A stretch of DNA of 64,000 nt from Halanaerobacter jeridensis (GCF_016908315.1 NZ_JAFBDQ010000004.1:186001-250000); one strand, 5' to 3'; positions 1 to 10,228 are shown, counted from the stretch's first letter. The notes: a model not told the origin generated them from the letters alone. Numbers and translations are program-made.

Positions 1-733
1 ATTAGAACGTGAATATGATTTAGATTTAGTGACTACTGCTCCTAGTGTGGTTTATAAAATCTATAAAACTGATGGTGAAGTTCTTGAAATTGAAAATCCA
101 GCTAATATGCCTGAACGACATCATATTGAAAAGATTGAAGAACCAATTGTCAAAGCTGAAATTATGTTACCGGATGAACATGTTGGTTCAGCTATGGAAT
201 TGGCAGAAGAAAAACGTGGTAAGTTCAAAAATATGGAGTATTTAGATGAAGTAAGAGTTAGATTGACTTATGATATGCCATTAAGTGAAATAGTGCTAGA
301 CTTTTTCGATAATTTAAAGTCTAGAACTAAAGGCTATGCGACTCTTGATTATGAATTTAAGGGCTATCAGGAAGCTGAATTGGTTAAGTTAGATATATTA
401 GTAAATAAGGATCCGGTTGATGCCTTATCTTGTATTGTTCATGATGAATTTGCTTATGAAATTGGCCGAGAATTAGCTAAAAAATTAAAAGAATATATTC
501 CTGAACAGATGTTTGAAGTTCCAATTCAAGCTGCTATTGGGAATGATGTTATTGCTAGGGAAACAGTTAAAGCTAAACGAAAAGATGTATTACAGAAATG
601 TTATGGCGGAGATGTTTCGAGAAAGAAGAAACTTTTAAAACAGCAAAAAGAAGGTAAGAAAAGGATGAAACAAGTGGGGAGTGTGGAGATTCCACAAGAA
701 GCATTCATGGCTGTTTTAACAATAGGTGATTAG
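1..733 (+). CDS. lepA: Elongation factor 4 (LepA), C-terminal part, 5' end cut by window
   Basis: The reading frame is open from base 2, so this is the last 243 residues of a protein that is normally about 600 long. It holds the EF-G-like domain V region and the LepA-specific C-terminal domain, including the stretch [17 protein letters not shown] near the end that is typical of LepA. LepA is a ribosome-associated translational GTPase; its GTPase domain lies upstream of the window. The gene abuts hemW with no gap (stop at 731-733, next ATG at 734), the usual order in Bacillota. Identification rests on the whole C-terminal sequence and on the neighbour. Confidence 0.95.
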   Translation, partial: LEREYDLDLVTTAPSVVYKIYKTDGEVLEIENPANMPERHHIEKIEEPIVKAEIMLPDEHVGSAMELAEEKRGKFKNMEYLDEVRVRLTYDMPLSEIVLDFFDNLKSRTKGYATLDYEFKGYQEAELVKLDILVNKDPVDALSCIVHDEFAYEIGRELAKKLKEYIPEQMFEVPIQAAIGNDVIARETVKAKRKDVLQKCYGGDVSRKKKLLKQQKEGKKRMKQVGSVEIPQEAFMAVLTIGD

Positions 734-1876
734 ATGACAGAAGATTATGGTTTGTATATTCATATTCCGTTTTGTGCTCAAAAATGTCATTATTGTGATT
801 TTAATTCAATAGCTGCAGATGATGATTTAATTAGTCGCTATTTGGATGCTTTGAAAAAAGAAATTAAATTAGTTGCTGATAAATATTATAGTCCTCAATT
901 GCAAACAATTTATATTGGTGGGGGTACTCCTAGTATTTTATCTGGGCAAGATTTAAGTACTATTTTAAATCAATGTCGCCAGAAATTTGATCTAAACTCT
1001 AATTTAGAAATCACTATGGAGGCTAATCCTGGTACTTTAAGTGAAGAACAATTAAGATTAACAAAGCAAGCTGGAGTGAATAGATTAAGTTTAGGGGTGC
1101 AGTCATTTAATAATCAGTTTTTGACTAAATTAGGTCGGATTCACAGCAAGGATGATGTAATAACAAGTTATCGTCTTGCCCGTGAATTAGATTTTGATAA
1201 TATTAGTTTTGATTTGATGTTTGCTTTACCGGGTCAAAGTTTAAATCAATGGGAGAATACTCTGCAACAAGCTATTGAACTTGGCCCGGAGCATATTTCG
1301 GCTTATAACTTGAAGATAGAGCCTAACACAGTTTTTGCACAATGGTTAGAAGAAGGTAAGATAGAAAAAATAAGTGAAGAATTAGACCTAAAGATGTATC
1401 GCCGTACTATAGAACTATTGGAAGAAAATAATTATTATCAATATGAAATATCTAATTTTAGTCAGCCGGGGTATAATAGTAGGCATAATAAAATTTATTG
1501 GCAAAATCAAGAGTATTTAGCTCTAGGTCCGGGAGCTCATTTTTATGATGGTCAATTTCGAGGTTATAATATAACTGATATAAAGGATTATTGTCATCAT
1601 TTAGAAGCTGGTCAATTAGCGATTGCAGAACAAAATAAATTAAGTAGAGTTGAAAAGATTGAAGAAACATTAATTTTAGGTTTGAGATTGAATCAAGGTA
1701 TTTCTTTAGCTGAATTCAAGAAAAAATTCAATCAATCTTTAACAGAAATTTATGAGATAGAGATTCAAAAATTAGTAGGGCAAGATTTAATTAATCAGAG
1801 TAAAGGGCGATTATTTTTGACTGATCATGGTCGAGAAATTGCTAACCAAGTTTTATCTTCTTTTATACTCAGCTAA
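734..1876 (+). CDS. hemW: HemW, radical SAM heme chaperone (HemN-like)
   Basis: A 380-residue protein with the radical SAM cluster cysteines C14, C18 and C21 in HIPFCAQKCHYCDF and the SAM-binding GGGTP at about 62-66. The cysteine spacing CxxxCxxC followed by a further position occupied by F rather than C fits HemW, which binds heme and delivers it to proteins rather than oxidising coproporphyrinogen. It starts directly after lepA, so the two are probably cotranscribed. About 240 bases separate it from hrcA, where a new promoter lies. A second HemN-like gene (hemZ) is at 59278. Older annotations would call it oxygen-independent coproporphyrinogen III oxidase. Confidence 0.93.
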   Translation: MTEDYGLYIHIPFCAQKCHYCDFNSIAADDDLISRYLDALKKEIKLVADKYYSPQLQTIYIGGGTPSILSGQDLSTILNQCRQKFDLNSNLEITMEANPGTLSEEQLRLTKQAGVNRLSLGVQSFNNQFLTKLGRIHSKDDVITSYRLARELDFDNISFDLMFALPGQSLNQWENTLQQAIELGPEHISAYNLKIEPNTVFAQWLEEGKIEKISEELDLKMYRRTIELLEENNYYQYEISNFSQPGYNSRHNKIYWQNQEYLALGPGAHFYDGQFRGYNITDIKDYCHHLEAGQLAIAEQNKLSRVEKIEETLILGLRLNQGISLAEFKKKFNQSLTEIYEIEIQKLVGQDLINQSKGRLFLTDHGREIANQVLSSFILS

Positions 1877-2025
1877 ATTAAAATTATATATTAAGTAGAA
1901 ATTAAACAGACGAAGTTTGATTTGGAACCATTAAATATTAGTTAATATAAAGTGCTTTATTAGAGAAAATGCAAGTAAATACGAGTATATGCTATATAAT
2001 AAAAAATAATAATCAAAATTAAGAC

Positions 2026-2054
2026 TTGACAAATGATAGGGGAAATGATATTTT
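2026..2054 (+). promoter_or_regulatory. Sigma-A-type promoter of the hrcA operon
   Basis: TTGACA at 2026-2031 and TATTTT at 2049-2054 are separated by 17 bases. The predicted transcription start, near 2061, lies just ahead of the CIRCE element, the usual arrangement for an HrcA-repressed operon. Confidence 0.75.
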
Positions 2055-2069
2055 ATTTATAGCATATTG

Positions 2070-2096
2070 TTAGCACTCGATAAGAGTGAGTGCTAA
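2070..2096 (+). promoter_or_regulatory. CIRCE operator (HrcA binding site)
   Basis: TTAGCACTC at 2070-2078 and GAGTGCTAA at 2088-2096 form a perfect 9-base inverted repeat with a 9-base spacer, matching the CIRCE consensus exactly. It sits in the 5' leader of hrcA, 19 bases before the start codon. HrcA, encoded just downstream, binds this site and represses the chaperone operon until heat shock. I see no second CIRCE before grpE, dnaK or dnaJ. Confidence 0.97.
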
Positions 2097-2115
2097 TTAA
2101 TAAGGCGGTGGTAAT

Positions 2116-3150
2116 ATGGAAATGACGGAACGAAAGAAAGAAATATTAAAAACAATCATTAATGAATACATTGTAACAGCTCAGCCAGTAGGATCCAGAA
2201 CTTTGGCCCGAAAGTATGACTTTGGGGTAAGTTCAGCTACAATTAGGAATGAAATGTCTGATTTAGAAATAGCAGGTTATCTAGAGCAACCCCATAAATC
2301 AGCGGGGCGAGTTCCGTCAGATAAGGGTTATAGGTTTTATGTTGACTATTTAATGGAAATGCGTGGTTTGTCTGAAACAGAAGCTCAAACAATTAAGAAA
2401 AATTACGATACTAAAGAGACTGAAATTCAAGAACTAATGAATCACACATCAAATTTACTATCAGATTTAACTAATTATACTTCATTAGCTTTAAGTCCAG
2501 AACTAAAAGAAAGTACATTTCGTAATTTAAAGCTAGTGCAAATTACTGATAAGAAGATACTAATAGTTTTAGTTACTGATACAGGAGTAATTAAAGATAA
2601 AATCATTGAACTACCTGAAACTTTATCAAAAAAAGATTTGAATGAAGTAGAAAGAATTTTAAACGATAGGTTATCTGGTATGTCTTTATATGAGATAGAT
2701 GAAGAGCTACTATCTAATATTGCATCTCAGTTAGCCGCTAGAATAAGTATTGCTCAACAAAATATTGACTTATTAAAGCAAGAGTTGGTTAGTAATAAGT
2801 TATCACCTTTTGGTAAAGTTTATTTAGGTGGAACTACTTACATATTAGACCAACCAGAATTTAGTGATTTAACTAAGGTTAAGAATATGTTAAGTATGCT
2901 TGAACATAAGCAGATAGTACGTGATATTCTTGATGAAGGAGATAAATCAGAACTAGAAATAATTATTGGTAGTGAAAATGATTATGAGGACATTAAAGAC
3001 TGCAGTATTGTAGTTGCTACCTATAAGTTGAATGGGCGACCTGTTGGAAAATTAGGAGTCTTAGGTCCAACTCGAATGCAGTATTCTAAAGTAGCAGGTA
3101 GAGTAAAGTATATAGCTGATTTATTGAGTGAATTGCTAACAGAAGAATAA
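2116..3150 (+). CDS. hrcA: HrcA, heat-inducible transcription repressor
   Basis: A 344-residue repressor of class I heat-shock genes. The N-terminus (about 1-75) is a winged helix with the family signature around RKYDFGVSSATIRNEMSDLE; the rest is the GAF-like and dimerisation region. The start at 2116 follows AAGGCGGTGG at 2102-2111; an ATG two codons later is also possible. It is the first gene of hrcA-grpE-dnaK-dnaJ and lies directly behind its own operator, so autoregulation is expected. Folding of HrcA by GroEL is the known sensing mechanism in the family; no groEL gene is in this window. Confidence 0.97.
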   Translation: MEMTERKKEILKTIINEYIVTAQPVGSRTLARKYDFGVSSATIRNEMSDLEIAGYLEQPHKSAGRVPSDKGYRFYVDYLMEMRGLSETEAQTIKKNYDTKETEIQELMNHTSNLLSDLTNYTSLALSPELKESTFRNLKLVQITDKKILIVLVTDTGVIKDKIIELPETLSKKDLNEVERILNDRLSGMSLYEIDEELLSNIASQLAARISIAQQNIDLLKQELVSNKLSPFGKVYLGGTTYILDQPEFSDLTKVKNMLSMLEHKQIVRDILDEGDKSELEIIIGSENDYEDIKDCSIVVATYKLNGRPVGKLGVLGPTRMQYSKVAGRVKYIADLLSELLTEE

Positions 3151-3182
3151 TCATTAGAATAAATTAGGAGTAGGTGATATAA

Positions 3183-3857
3183 ATGGCTGATGAAGAAGTA
3201 AAAGAAGAATCAGAAAAAACAGCAAGTGTGAATGATGAAGCAGATACAAGTTTGGATAGTGATTTAGAAGAATTAGAGGAAGAGTTTAATAAGTTAGAAG
3301 AAGATATTGAATCTGAGATGGAAACCGAGCTTAGTCAAATTAGTGAAAGAGTAAATAAATTGAAGCATGGTCTTTCCGTAGCTCAGGAAATTGAAAAAGA
3401 GATGAAAGAGTTAGAAAGTGAACTATTAGATGAAAAAGAGGAGAAAGAAAAGTATGTCAACCGTCTCCATCGTTTGAAGGCTGACTTTTCAAATTATAAA
3501 AAGCGAATGGAGCGAGAAAAAGATAAAATTGCTGACCGAGCAGTTAAAGATTTTGTCAGTGATTTACTACCAGTGATTGATAATTTTGAACGAGCGATTG
3601 ATAGTTTTGATCAAGAGAATGAAAATGATTTAGAAGGAATTGAGAAAATTCATAAACAATTAAGTAATTTATTAAAGAAAAAAGAAATTGAAGTAATTGA
3701 TACAGTTGGCGAAGAGTTTGATCCTAACTTACATGAGATGATGTTAGAAGAAGAAAGTGATGAATATGAATCAGGAGTAATTATTGAAGAATTGCAAAAA
3801 GGTTATATTTATGATGGAATTGTAATTAGACCAGCTATGGTCAAAGTTGCTAAATAA
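3183..3857 (+). CDS. grpE: GrpE, nucleotide exchange factor for DnaK
   Basis: A 224-residue cochaperone that releases ADP from DnaK. The first 50 or so residues are very acidic (runs such as DLEELEEEFNKLEEDIESEM), then comes the long coiled-coil dimer helix to about residue 135 and the C-terminal beta domain ending in IVIRPAMVKVAK, the family signature region. The acidic extension makes it longer than typical GrpE (about 190) and would fit a halophile, which is an inference. It lies 32 bases after hrcA and 58 bases before dnaK, in the same operon. Confidence 0.96.
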   Translation: MADEEVKEESEKTASVNDEADTSLDSDLEELEEEFNKLEEDIESEMETELSQISERVNKLKHGLSVAQEIEKEMKELESELLDEKEEKEKYVNRLHRLKADFSNYKKRMEREKDKIADRAVKDFVSDLLPVIDNFERAIDSFDQENENDLEGIEKIHKQLSNLLKKKEIEVIDTVGEEFDPNLHEMMLEEESDEYESGVIIEELQKGYIYDGIVIRPAMVKVAK

Positions 3858-3915
3858 TTAATCTTCACATAAATCTAAAAAACAATTTTAATCTCTATTG
3901 AAGGGGGAATAAAAA

Positions 3916-5802
3916 ATGGGAAAAATGATTGGTATTGATTTAGGAACAACAAATTCTTGTGTAGCAGTAATGGAAGGTGGCGATCCCACTGTTATTCCTA
4001 ATAAACAAGGTAACAGAACGTTACCATCTGTAGTTGGATATTCTGATAAAGGAGAAAGATTAGTTGGAGAGCCTGCTAAAAGACAGGCAGTTAAAAGTCC
4101 AAGTAAAACAGTTCAGTCTATTAAGCGTCATATGGGTGAAAGTGACTTTACTGTAGATTTACATGATGAAGAAAGAAAACCAGAAGAAATTTCTGCAATG
4201 ATTTTGCAAGAAATCAAAAGTTATGCTGAAGATTATATTGGTGAAGAAGTTACAGATGCAGTAATTACTGTGCCGGCTTACTTTGAAGATGCTCAGCGTC
4301 AAGCAACTAAAAATGCAGGTAAAATTGCTGGGTTAGATGTTAAAAGAATTATTAATGAGCCTACTGCTGCTTCTTTAGCTTACGGATTAGATGATGATTC
4401 TGAACAGACTGTTTTAGTCTATGACCTTGGTGGAGGTACTTTTGATGTTTCCATTCTAGACCTTGGTGATGGTGTATTTGAGGTAGTTTCTACTCGAGGT
4501 GATAATCACTTAGGTGGAGATGACTTTGATGAAAAAATTATTGAGTATTTAGCTGATGAATTTGAATCTACTCATGGAATTGATTTAAGAAAAGATAAGT
4601 TAGCACTACAGAGATTAAAAGATGCTGCTGAAAAAGCTAAAATTGAATTATCTAATGTGTCTACTACTAACGTTAATATTCCATATATTACTCAAACTGA
4701 ATCTGGTCCAGCTCATCTTGATATTGATATTTCTCGATCTCAATTTGAAAATATGATTTCTGGATTGATTAATAAGACTATTGACCAGACACAAAAAGCA
4801 TTAGATGATGCAGATTTAACTAAGTCTGATATTGACCAAGTACTATTAGTTGGTGGTTCTACAAGAATTCCATATGTACAGCAATCTATTAAGCAAAAAC
4901 TAGGCGTTGAACCAAATAAAGGTATTAACCCTGATGAATGTGTAGCAATGGGTGCTGCTATTCAAGCAGGTATCTTAAATGATGAAGTTGATGATGTAGT
5001 ATTATTAGATGTAACTCCATTATCTTTAGGAATTGAAACTTTAGGTGGAGTATTCACTAAATTAATTGAAAGAAATACTACTATTCCAACAGAAAAGAGT
5101 AAAGTCTTCTCTACTGCAGAAGATAATCAGACACAAGTAGATATTCATGTGCTACAGGGAGAACGTGAAATGGCCAAAGATAATAAGACATTAGGTCGGT
5201 TCCAATTGACTGGAATTCCTCCAGCAAAACGAGGAGTACCACAAATTGAAGTTACATTCAGTATCGATAAAGATGGAATTGTGCATGTATCTGCTAAAGA
5301 TAAAGGTTCTGGAAAAGAAGAAGATATTACTATTGAATCTGATACTGGATTATCTGAAGAAGAAATTGAACAAATGGTTAATGAAGCAGAAGAACATGCA
5401 GAAGAAGATAAGAAGAAGAAAGAAGCTGTAGATACAGTAACTGAAGCAGATGGATTAGTGCGACAAGTAGAAAATACTCTAGAAGAAGCAGGAGATCAGG
5501 TTGATGCTGCTGTAGTAGAAGAAATTGAAACTGCTAAAGAAGAACTAGAAGAAGTTCTTGAAGACATTGATGTTCATGATATAGATCCTGATGAGCTTGA
5601 TACAGAGTTAATTAATGAAAAGAAAGAAGCATTAACTCAGAAACTACATGATTTATCTAGTCAGATGTATGAGCAAGCTGAAGGAGCACAGCAAGGTGCT
5701 GCCGGTGCGCAAGGAGCTCAAGCAGGAGCAGAAGCAGCTGAAGATGAAGAAGATGTAGTAGATGTAGACTATGAAGAAGTAGATGATGAAGACGAAGAGT
5801 AA
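3916..5802 (+). CDS. dnaK: DnaK, Hsp70 chaperone
   Basis: A 628-residue Hsp70. The ATPase domain begins with [17 protein letters not shown] and carries [13 protein letters not shown] and LVGGSTRIP; the substrate domain follows from about residue 370. The lid ends in an Ala/Gly/Gln stretch and a strongly acidic tail ending [11 protein letters not shown]. The ribosome site AAGGGGG precedes the ATG. DnaK works with GrpE (upstream) and DnaJ (downstream) in ATP-driven protein folding. A clear terminator hairpin follows the gene, so dnaJ may be transcribed at a lower level. Confidence 0.98.
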   Translation: MGKMIGIDLGTTNSCVAVMEGGDPTVIPNKQGNRTLPSVVGYSDKGERLVGEPAKRQAVKSPSKTVQSIKRHMGESDFTVDLHDEERKPEEISAMILQEIKSYAEDYIGEEVTDAVITVPAYFEDAQRQATKNAGKIAGLDVKRIINEPTAASLAYGLDDDSEQTVLVYDLGGGTFDVSILDLGDGVFEVVSTRGDNHLGGDDFDEKIIEYLADEFESTHGIDLRKDKLALQRLKDAAEKAKIELSNVSTTNVNIPYITQTESGPAHLDIDISRSQFENMISGLINKTIDQTQKALDDADLTKSDIDQVLLVGGSTRIPYVQQSIKQKLGVEPNKGINPDECVAMGAAIQAGILNDEVDDVVLLDVTPLSLGIETLGGVFTKLIERNTTIPTEKSKVFSTAEDNQTQVDIHVLQGEREMAKDNKTLGRFQLTGIPPAKRGVPQIEVTFSIDKDGIVHVSAKDKGSGKEEDITIESDTGLSEEEIEQMVNEAEEHAEEDKKKKEAVDTVTEADGLVRQVENTLEEAGDQVDAAVVEEIETAKEELEEVLEDIDVHDIDPDELDTELINEKKEALTQKLHDLSSQMYEQAEGAQQGAAGAQGAQAGAEAAEDEEDVVDVDYEEVDDEDEE

Positions 5803-5830
5803 TTAGTAAATAAATTAGTTAAGAAAATGG

Positions 5831-5860
5831 GCCAAAGCCTCAGGCTTTGGCTCTGTTTTT
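5831..5860 (+). terminator. Intrinsic terminator between dnaK and dnaJ
   Basis: GCCAAAGCCT (5831-5840) and AGGCTTTGGC (5842-5851) are perfect complements with a one-base centre, so in practice a hairpin of about 8 pairs with a small loop, followed by TCTGTTTTT. It lies inside an otherwise continuous chaperone operon, so it probably acts as a partial terminator. Confidence 0.85.
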
Positions 5861-5908
5861 ATGGTAGTTATTTTTTAGCTTTAAACAATTTTAAAGGTGG
5901 TGAAAATA

Positions 5909-7054
5909 ATGGCAAAAAAAGATTATTATGATATATTAGGTGTAGATAAAGATGCAAGTCAAAAAGAAATAAAACGTGCTTATCGTAAATTATCTAAAAA
6001 ATATCATCCGGATATTAGTGATGAAGAAAATGCAGAAGAAAAGTTTAAGGAAGTAACAGAAGCATATGAAATATTAAGTGATGAAGAGACTAGAGCTAAA
6101 TATGATCAGTATGGTCATGCTGGTGTAAACCAAGATGCTGGCGGAGGAGCACGTCAAGGTGGTTTTGGTAACTTTGGCGGTGGTGCAGGTGGATTTGAAG
6201 ATATTTTTGATATTTTCTTTGGTGATCGCAGACGAGGCGGCGGTCGCGACCGCAGAAGTCGAGCAAGAAAAGGTTCAGATTTGAGATATACCATGACTAT
6301 TGATTTTGAAGAGGCTGCTTTTGGTACTGAAAAAGAAATTACTGTACCACGTACAGAAGAATGTAGTGAATGTAATGGAACAGGGGCTAAATCAGATTCT
6401 GATGTGGAAACTTGTGCTAAGTGTGATGGGACAGGTGAAATCAAATTTAAGCAGAATACCCCATTTGGCCAAATGGTACAGACCCAAACATGTGATCGCT
6501 GTAATGGAACAGGTAAGTTTGTAAAAGAGCCTTGCCCTAATTGTAATGGTCAAGGAAAGGTTAAAAAACGGCGTAAAGTAACGGTTAATATTCCTGCTGG
6601 AGTTAATGATGGACATAAGTTAAGAATGCGTGGTGAAGGTCAAGCAGGAGAAAATGGAGGACCTTCTGGAGACTTATATATTATAATTAAGGTTAAGGAG
6701 CATGATTTATTTAAGCGCGAAGGTAATAATGTAATTTGTGAAGTTCCAATCAGCTTTATTCAAGCTATTTTAGGTGATGAAATTAAGGTACCTACTTTAG
6801 ATGGGAAAGTTAAATTTAATATTCCAGAAGGAACTCAACCAGGCGCTTCCTTTAGATTAAAAGATAAAGGAATTCCATATTTAAACCGACGAGATACTCG
6901 TGGTGATCAAATTATCAAAGTTAAAGTAATTATCCCAGAAAACTTAGATGAAGATCAAAAAGAACTATTAGAAGAGTTTGCTGATATTAGCGGTGAAGAA
7001 ATTAATCCTGAGCAAAAGAACTTTTGGAGTAAAATAAAAAGCTTCTTTGAATAG
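5909..7054 (+). CDS. dnaJ: DnaJ, Hsp40 cochaperone
   Basis: A 381-residue type I Hsp40 that stimulates DnaK ATPase and delivers substrates. The J domain has HPD at residues 33-35; a Gly/Phe-rich region follows at about 75-105; four CxxCxGxG zinc motifs ([32 protein letters not shown]) lie at about 150-215; then the C-terminal substrate domains. I chose the ATG at 5909, 8 bases after AAGGTGG, rather than an in-frame GTG at 5897 that lies inside that ribosome site. It is 106 bases after dnaK and 15 bases before prmA. Confidence 0.97.
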   Translation: MAKKDYYDILGVDKDASQKEIKRAYRKLSKKYHPDISDEENAEEKFKEVTEAYEILSDEETRAKYDQYGHAGVNQDAGGGARQGGFGNFGGGAGGFEDIFDIFFGDRRRGGGRDRRSRARKGSDLRYTMTIDFEEAAFGTEKEITVPRTEECSECNGTGAKSDSDVETCAKCDGTGEIKFKQNTPFGQMVQTQTCDRCNGTGKFVKEPCPNCNGQGKVKKRRKVTVNIPAGVNDGHKLRMRGEGQAGENGGPSGDLYIIIKVKEHDLFKREGNNVICEVPISFIQAILGDEIKVPTLDGKVKFNIPEGTQPGASFRLKDKGIPYLNRRDTRGDQIIKVKVIIPENLDEDQKELLEEFADISGEEINPEQKNFWSKIKSFFE

Positions 7055-7069
7055 AAAAGAGGGCTAATT

Positions 7070-7960
7070 ATGAATTGGAAAGAGATTGAAATACAGACCA
7101 CTAACCAGGCTTTTTCAGCAGTGAGTAACTTGCTTGAAGAAGCAGGGGCTAGTGGTCTGTTCACTGAACAAGCTAGTGGTAGTGAAAATGAAATTATAAT
7201 TAAAGCTTATTTTGAAGAGACAAATGATTTAGCGGAGGATTTAAAAGAAGTAGAGAGAAAAATAGATACTTTGCGAGATTATGACTTAGATATTGGCCCT
7301 GTAGATTTTAAAGTTAATCAAGTTCAAGAAGAAGATTGGGCTAATAAATGGAAAGAGAATTTTAAGCCCTTTAATATTACAGAGGATATAGTTATTAAAC
7401 CTACGTGGGAAAAATATGAAGCACAGCCCCAAGAGATCATAATAGAAATTGATCCTGGCCAAGCTTTTGGTACTGGCCATCATGTTACTACTAGTAGCTG
7501 TTTAGAAGCCATTGAGGCTAATTTAACCCCGCAAACTAGTGTTTTAGATTTAGGTACTGGAACGGGGATTTTAGCTATTGCTGCTGCAAAATTAGGGGCA
7601 GCAAAGATTGTAGGGCTTGATATTGATCCGGTAGCAGTTAAAGCTGCACGAGCTAATGCTAAATTAAATGGAGTTAGCAATGAAATTGAATTCTTAGAAG
7701 GTAATTTAGTGGATAGTGTAGAATATAATTATGATTTAGTAGTGGCCAATATTCTACCCCATATTATTTTGCAATTGATTCCTAATTTAAAAGAAGTTAT
7801 GCATCCAGATAGTACTTTTATTTTATCAGGGATTGTAGTAGAAAAATTAGATGAGATAAAACAGACCTTAGCGGATAATGGTTTTATAATTAATAATGTG
7901 ATTCGCAAAAGTGAGGAAAATGATGACTGGGTGACGATTACGGGAGCTAGTAAAGAGTGA
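7070..7960 (+). CDS. prmA: PrmA, ribosomal protein L11 methyltransferase
   Basis: A 296-residue SAM-dependent methyltransferase that methylates ribosomal protein L11. The SAM site VLDLGTGTGILAIAAA is at about residue 158 and the acidic motif GLDIDPVAV follows; VVANILPHII is the catalytic-loop motif typical of PrmA. The N-terminal substrate-recognition domain is present. It sits between dnaJ and rsmE as in many Bacillota. Start chosen after GAGGGCTAATT. Confidence 0.95.
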   Translation: MNWKEIEIQTTNQAFSAVSNLLEEAGASGLFTEQASGSENEIIIKAYFEETNDLAEDLKEVERKIDTLRDYDLDIGPVDFKVNQVQEEDWANKWKENFKPFNITEDIVIKPTWEKYEAQPQEIIIEIDPGQAFGTGHHVTTSSCLEAIEANLTPQTSVLDLGTGTGILAIAAAKLGAAKIVGLDIDPVAVKAARANAKLNGVSNEIEFLEGNLVDSVEYNYDLVVANILPHIILQLIPNLKEVMHPDSTFILSGIVVEKLDEIKQTLADNGFIINNVIRKSEENDDWVTITGASKE

Positions 7961-8157
7961 TGCAAAAAACACTGTATATAGATTGCGCATATAATATAGT
8001 AAAAAAATAAAGCAAATAGGGCTGTACGGAGTGTTTTGGTTTTTAAAACACGGAGGATCAGAAAGATAGATATGAATTGAAAATATTAAATTATATTTAT
8101 TTTAAAAGACAGGGCTTAGCCCTGTCTAAGTTAAAATTAAATTTGGGAGTGAGCTTT

Positions 8158-8907
8158 ATGAACCACTTTTTTGTAGAACCTGAAGATATTCGAGGCGATT
8201 TAGTGATAATTCGGGGCCAAGATGTAAAACATATTACTCGGTCGCTGCGTTTACAACCAGGAGATGAAATTACTGTTGCTGATGGTCTGGAAAATAAATA
8301 TTTAGTTGAATTAACTGCTACAAATGATAAACTAGTAGAGGGAGAAATAAAAAAAGAATTAGAAGTTGATGCAGAATCGGATATAAATGTAACCTTATTA
8401 CAGGGGTTGCCGAAAAGTAAGAAGATGGATTTAATTGTACGTAAATGTACTGAATTAGGAATTGATAAAGTTATTCCCATGGAAACAGATCATACCGTAG
8501 TTAAATTAAGCTCTAGTAAAGCAGAAAAAAGAAAAAAGAGATGGCAAAAGATTGCTAAATCTGCTGCTAAACAATCTAAGCGGACTAGAATTCCTTTAGT
8601 TGAAGATGTCATCAATTTTGAATCAGGATTAGAGTTAGTAGCTGATTATGATTTAGCAGTTATGCCTTGGGTAGCTGAAGAGAAACAGGGATTAAAAGAT
8701 ATTATTCAACAGCAAAATACTAAAGAAATAGAAGATGTTTTAATAATTATCGGTCCAGAGGGAGGTTTCAGTCCCCAAGAAGTTGCTAGCGCTCGAGAAG
8801 AGGGAGTGCAACCTGTCTTACTTGGCCCGAGAACATTAAGAACGGAAACAGCTGGTTTAGCAGTTTTAACAATGTTACTTTATGAATTAGGTGACTTAGG
8901 AGGATAA
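8158..8907 (+). CDS. rsmE: RsmE, 16S rRNA m3U1498 methyltransferase
   Basis: A 249-residue SPOUT-class methyltransferase that modifies U1498 of 16S rRNA. The N-terminal PUA-like domain is followed by the trefoil-knot SAM site with IIGPEGGFSPQEV at about 196 and LLGPRTLRTETA at about 220. I chose the ATG at 8158 because it follows GGGAG by 8 bases and gives the usual N-terminus MNHFFV; an upstream in-frame TTG at 8077 would add an unrelated 27-residue extension through a hairpin sequence. It ends 2 bases before mtaB. Confidence 0.95.
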   Translation: MNHFFVEPEDIRGDLVIIRGQDVKHITRSLRLQPGDEITVADGLENKYLVELTATNDKLVEGEIKKELEVDAESDINVTLLQGLPKSKKMDLIVRKCTELGIDKVIPMETDHTVVKLSSSKAEKRKKRWQKIAKSAAKQSKRTRIPLVEDVINFESGLELVADYDLAVMPWVAEEKQGLKDIIQQQNTKEIEDVLIIIGPEGGFSPQEVASAREEGVQPVLLGPRTLRTETAGLAVLTMLLYELGDLGG

Positions 8908-8909
8908 TT

Positions 8910-10211
8910 ATGAGCAAAGTTGCATTTTATACTTTGGGTTGTAAAGCTAATCAATATGATACTCAAATGATGAGAGCTCAATTTGAAAAGGAAAATTATG
9001 AAATTGTAGATTATGATGAAATAGCAGATATTTATATCATTAATACTTGTACTGTGACTCATCAGGGTGCGAGAAAATCACGCAAAATAACACGGCGTTT
9101 AAAGAGGAAAAATCCTGAAGCTTATATTGCTGTAGTAGGTTGTTATGCTCAGGTAGATTCTGAAGAAGTATTAGAGATTGAAGGAGTAGATTTAATTTTA
9201 GGTACTAAGGGTCGCGAAAGAATTGTTGACTTTGTTGAACAAGGGATTAAAGCAGGAGAAAAGGTTAACTTTGTTCAAGACTTAGAAGATGAAGATCCTT
9301 TTGAAAATGTAAAATTAGATAAAGTGAGAGGTAAAACTAGGGCCAATATCAAAATTCAAGATGGCTGTGAGCAATTTTGTGCTTATTGTATTATCCCTTA
9401 TGCTCGAGGAGGATTAAAGAGTAGACCTCTAGATAGTACTGTAACTGAAGTGCAGAAACTAGTAGAACATGGTGTAAAAGAAATTGTTTTGACTGGTATT
9501 CATTTAGGTGAATATGGACAAGACCAGGAAAATCTAGATTTGGTGACATTATTGCGAGCATTAATTAAAATTGAAAATTTAGAACGGATTAGATTAAGTT
9601 CTATTGAAGGCACAGAAGTTAGTGAAGAGTTAATTTATTTAATTGCGGAATCTGATAAATTATGCCGCCATTTACATTTACCGCTGCAGAGTGGTTCCAA
9701 TCAGGTCTTAGAAGCTATGAACCGCCCTTATACAGTAGAAGAATTTAAAGATATGGTAGAGCAGATTAGAGATAGAATTCCCGAAATTGCTATTACAACG
9801 GATGTGATTGTAGGATTTCCTGGGGAAAGCGAAGCTGATTTTTCTGCTACTTGTGAAGTGGTTAAAGAATTAGCATTTAGTTCAGTTCATGTTTTTAAAT
9901 ATTCTAAGCGCGAGGGAACTCCAGCTGCTAAATTTGATGACCAGGTCCATTCGCGCGTCAAGAAGCAAAGAAGTAAGAAACTGCGTGAGATTGCAAAAAA
10001 ATTGGCCCAACAATATCGAGAAAAATTTATAGGAACTAGACAACAAGTTTTATTAGAAGATAGACGAGATAATCAAACAGGTTTACTGACAGGTTTAACG
10101 GATAACTATTTGCGAGTATTAGTAGATGCTTCAGATGAATTGCAGGGAGAATTAGTAAGAGTTGAGTTAACAGAAAATAATAATAATTTGTATGGGCAAG
10201 TAATAGAGTGA
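8910..10211 (+). CDS. mtaB: MtaB, tRNA t6A37 methylthiotransferase
   Basis: A 433-residue radical SAM enzyme that converts t6A to ms2t6A at position 37 of ANN-decoding tRNAs. The N-terminal methylthiotransferase domain has conserved cysteines in YTLGCKANQYDT, INTCTVTH and VVGCYAQ; the radical SAM cysteines are in CEQFCAYC at about 152-159; a TRAM domain closes the protein. The motif CKANQYD separates MtaB from MiaB and RimO. Ribosome site GGAGG stands 6 bases before the ATG. It shares a unit with rsmE. Confidence 0.95.
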   Translation: MSKVAFYTLGCKANQYDTQMMRAQFEKENYEIVDYDEIADIYIINTCTVTHQGARKSRKITRRLKRKNPEAYIAVVGCYAQVDSEEVLEIEGVDLILGTKGRERIVDFVEQGIKAGEKVNFVQDLEDEDPFENVKLDKVRGKTRANIKIQDGCEQFCAYCIIPYARGGLKSRPLDSTVTEVQKLVEHGVKEIVLTGIHLGEYGQDQENLDLVTLLRALIKIENLERIRLSSIEGTEVSEELIYLIAESDKLCRHLHLPLQSGSNQVLEAMNRPYTVEEFKDMVEQIRDRIPEIAITTDVIVGFPGESEADFSATCEVVKELAFSSVHVFKYSKREGTPAAKFDDQVHSRVKKQRSKKLREIAKKLAQQYREKFIGTRQQVLLEDRRDNQTGLLTGLTDNYLRVLVDASDELQGELVRVELTENNNNLYGQVIE

Positions 10212-10228
10212 AACTATATTAAATTTAA

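Noticed and set aside
3858-3915. Search for a second CIRCE or promoter before dnaK
   Set aside because: Only a ribosome site and AT-rich sequence are present; dnaK is served by the hrcA promoter.
5690-5800. Low-complexity Ala/Gly/Glu repeat at the end of dnaK as a possible recombination hot spot
   Set aside because: It is the usual flexible acidic C-terminal tail of bacterial Hsp70, in frame, with no sign of disruption.
6154-6444. Pro/Ser-rich - strand frame inside dnaJ
   Set aside because: It is the reverse of the Gly-rich and zinc-finger coding sequence of dnaJ; no start signal.
7960-8010. A 16-codon frame starting in the stop of prmA
   Set aside because: No ribosome site, no recognisable sequence, ends quickly; likely chance.
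8077-8157. Upstream extension of rsmE from TTG at 8077
   Set aside because: The extension runs through a perfect hairpin, lacks a ribosome site, and family proteins start at the ATG at 8158.
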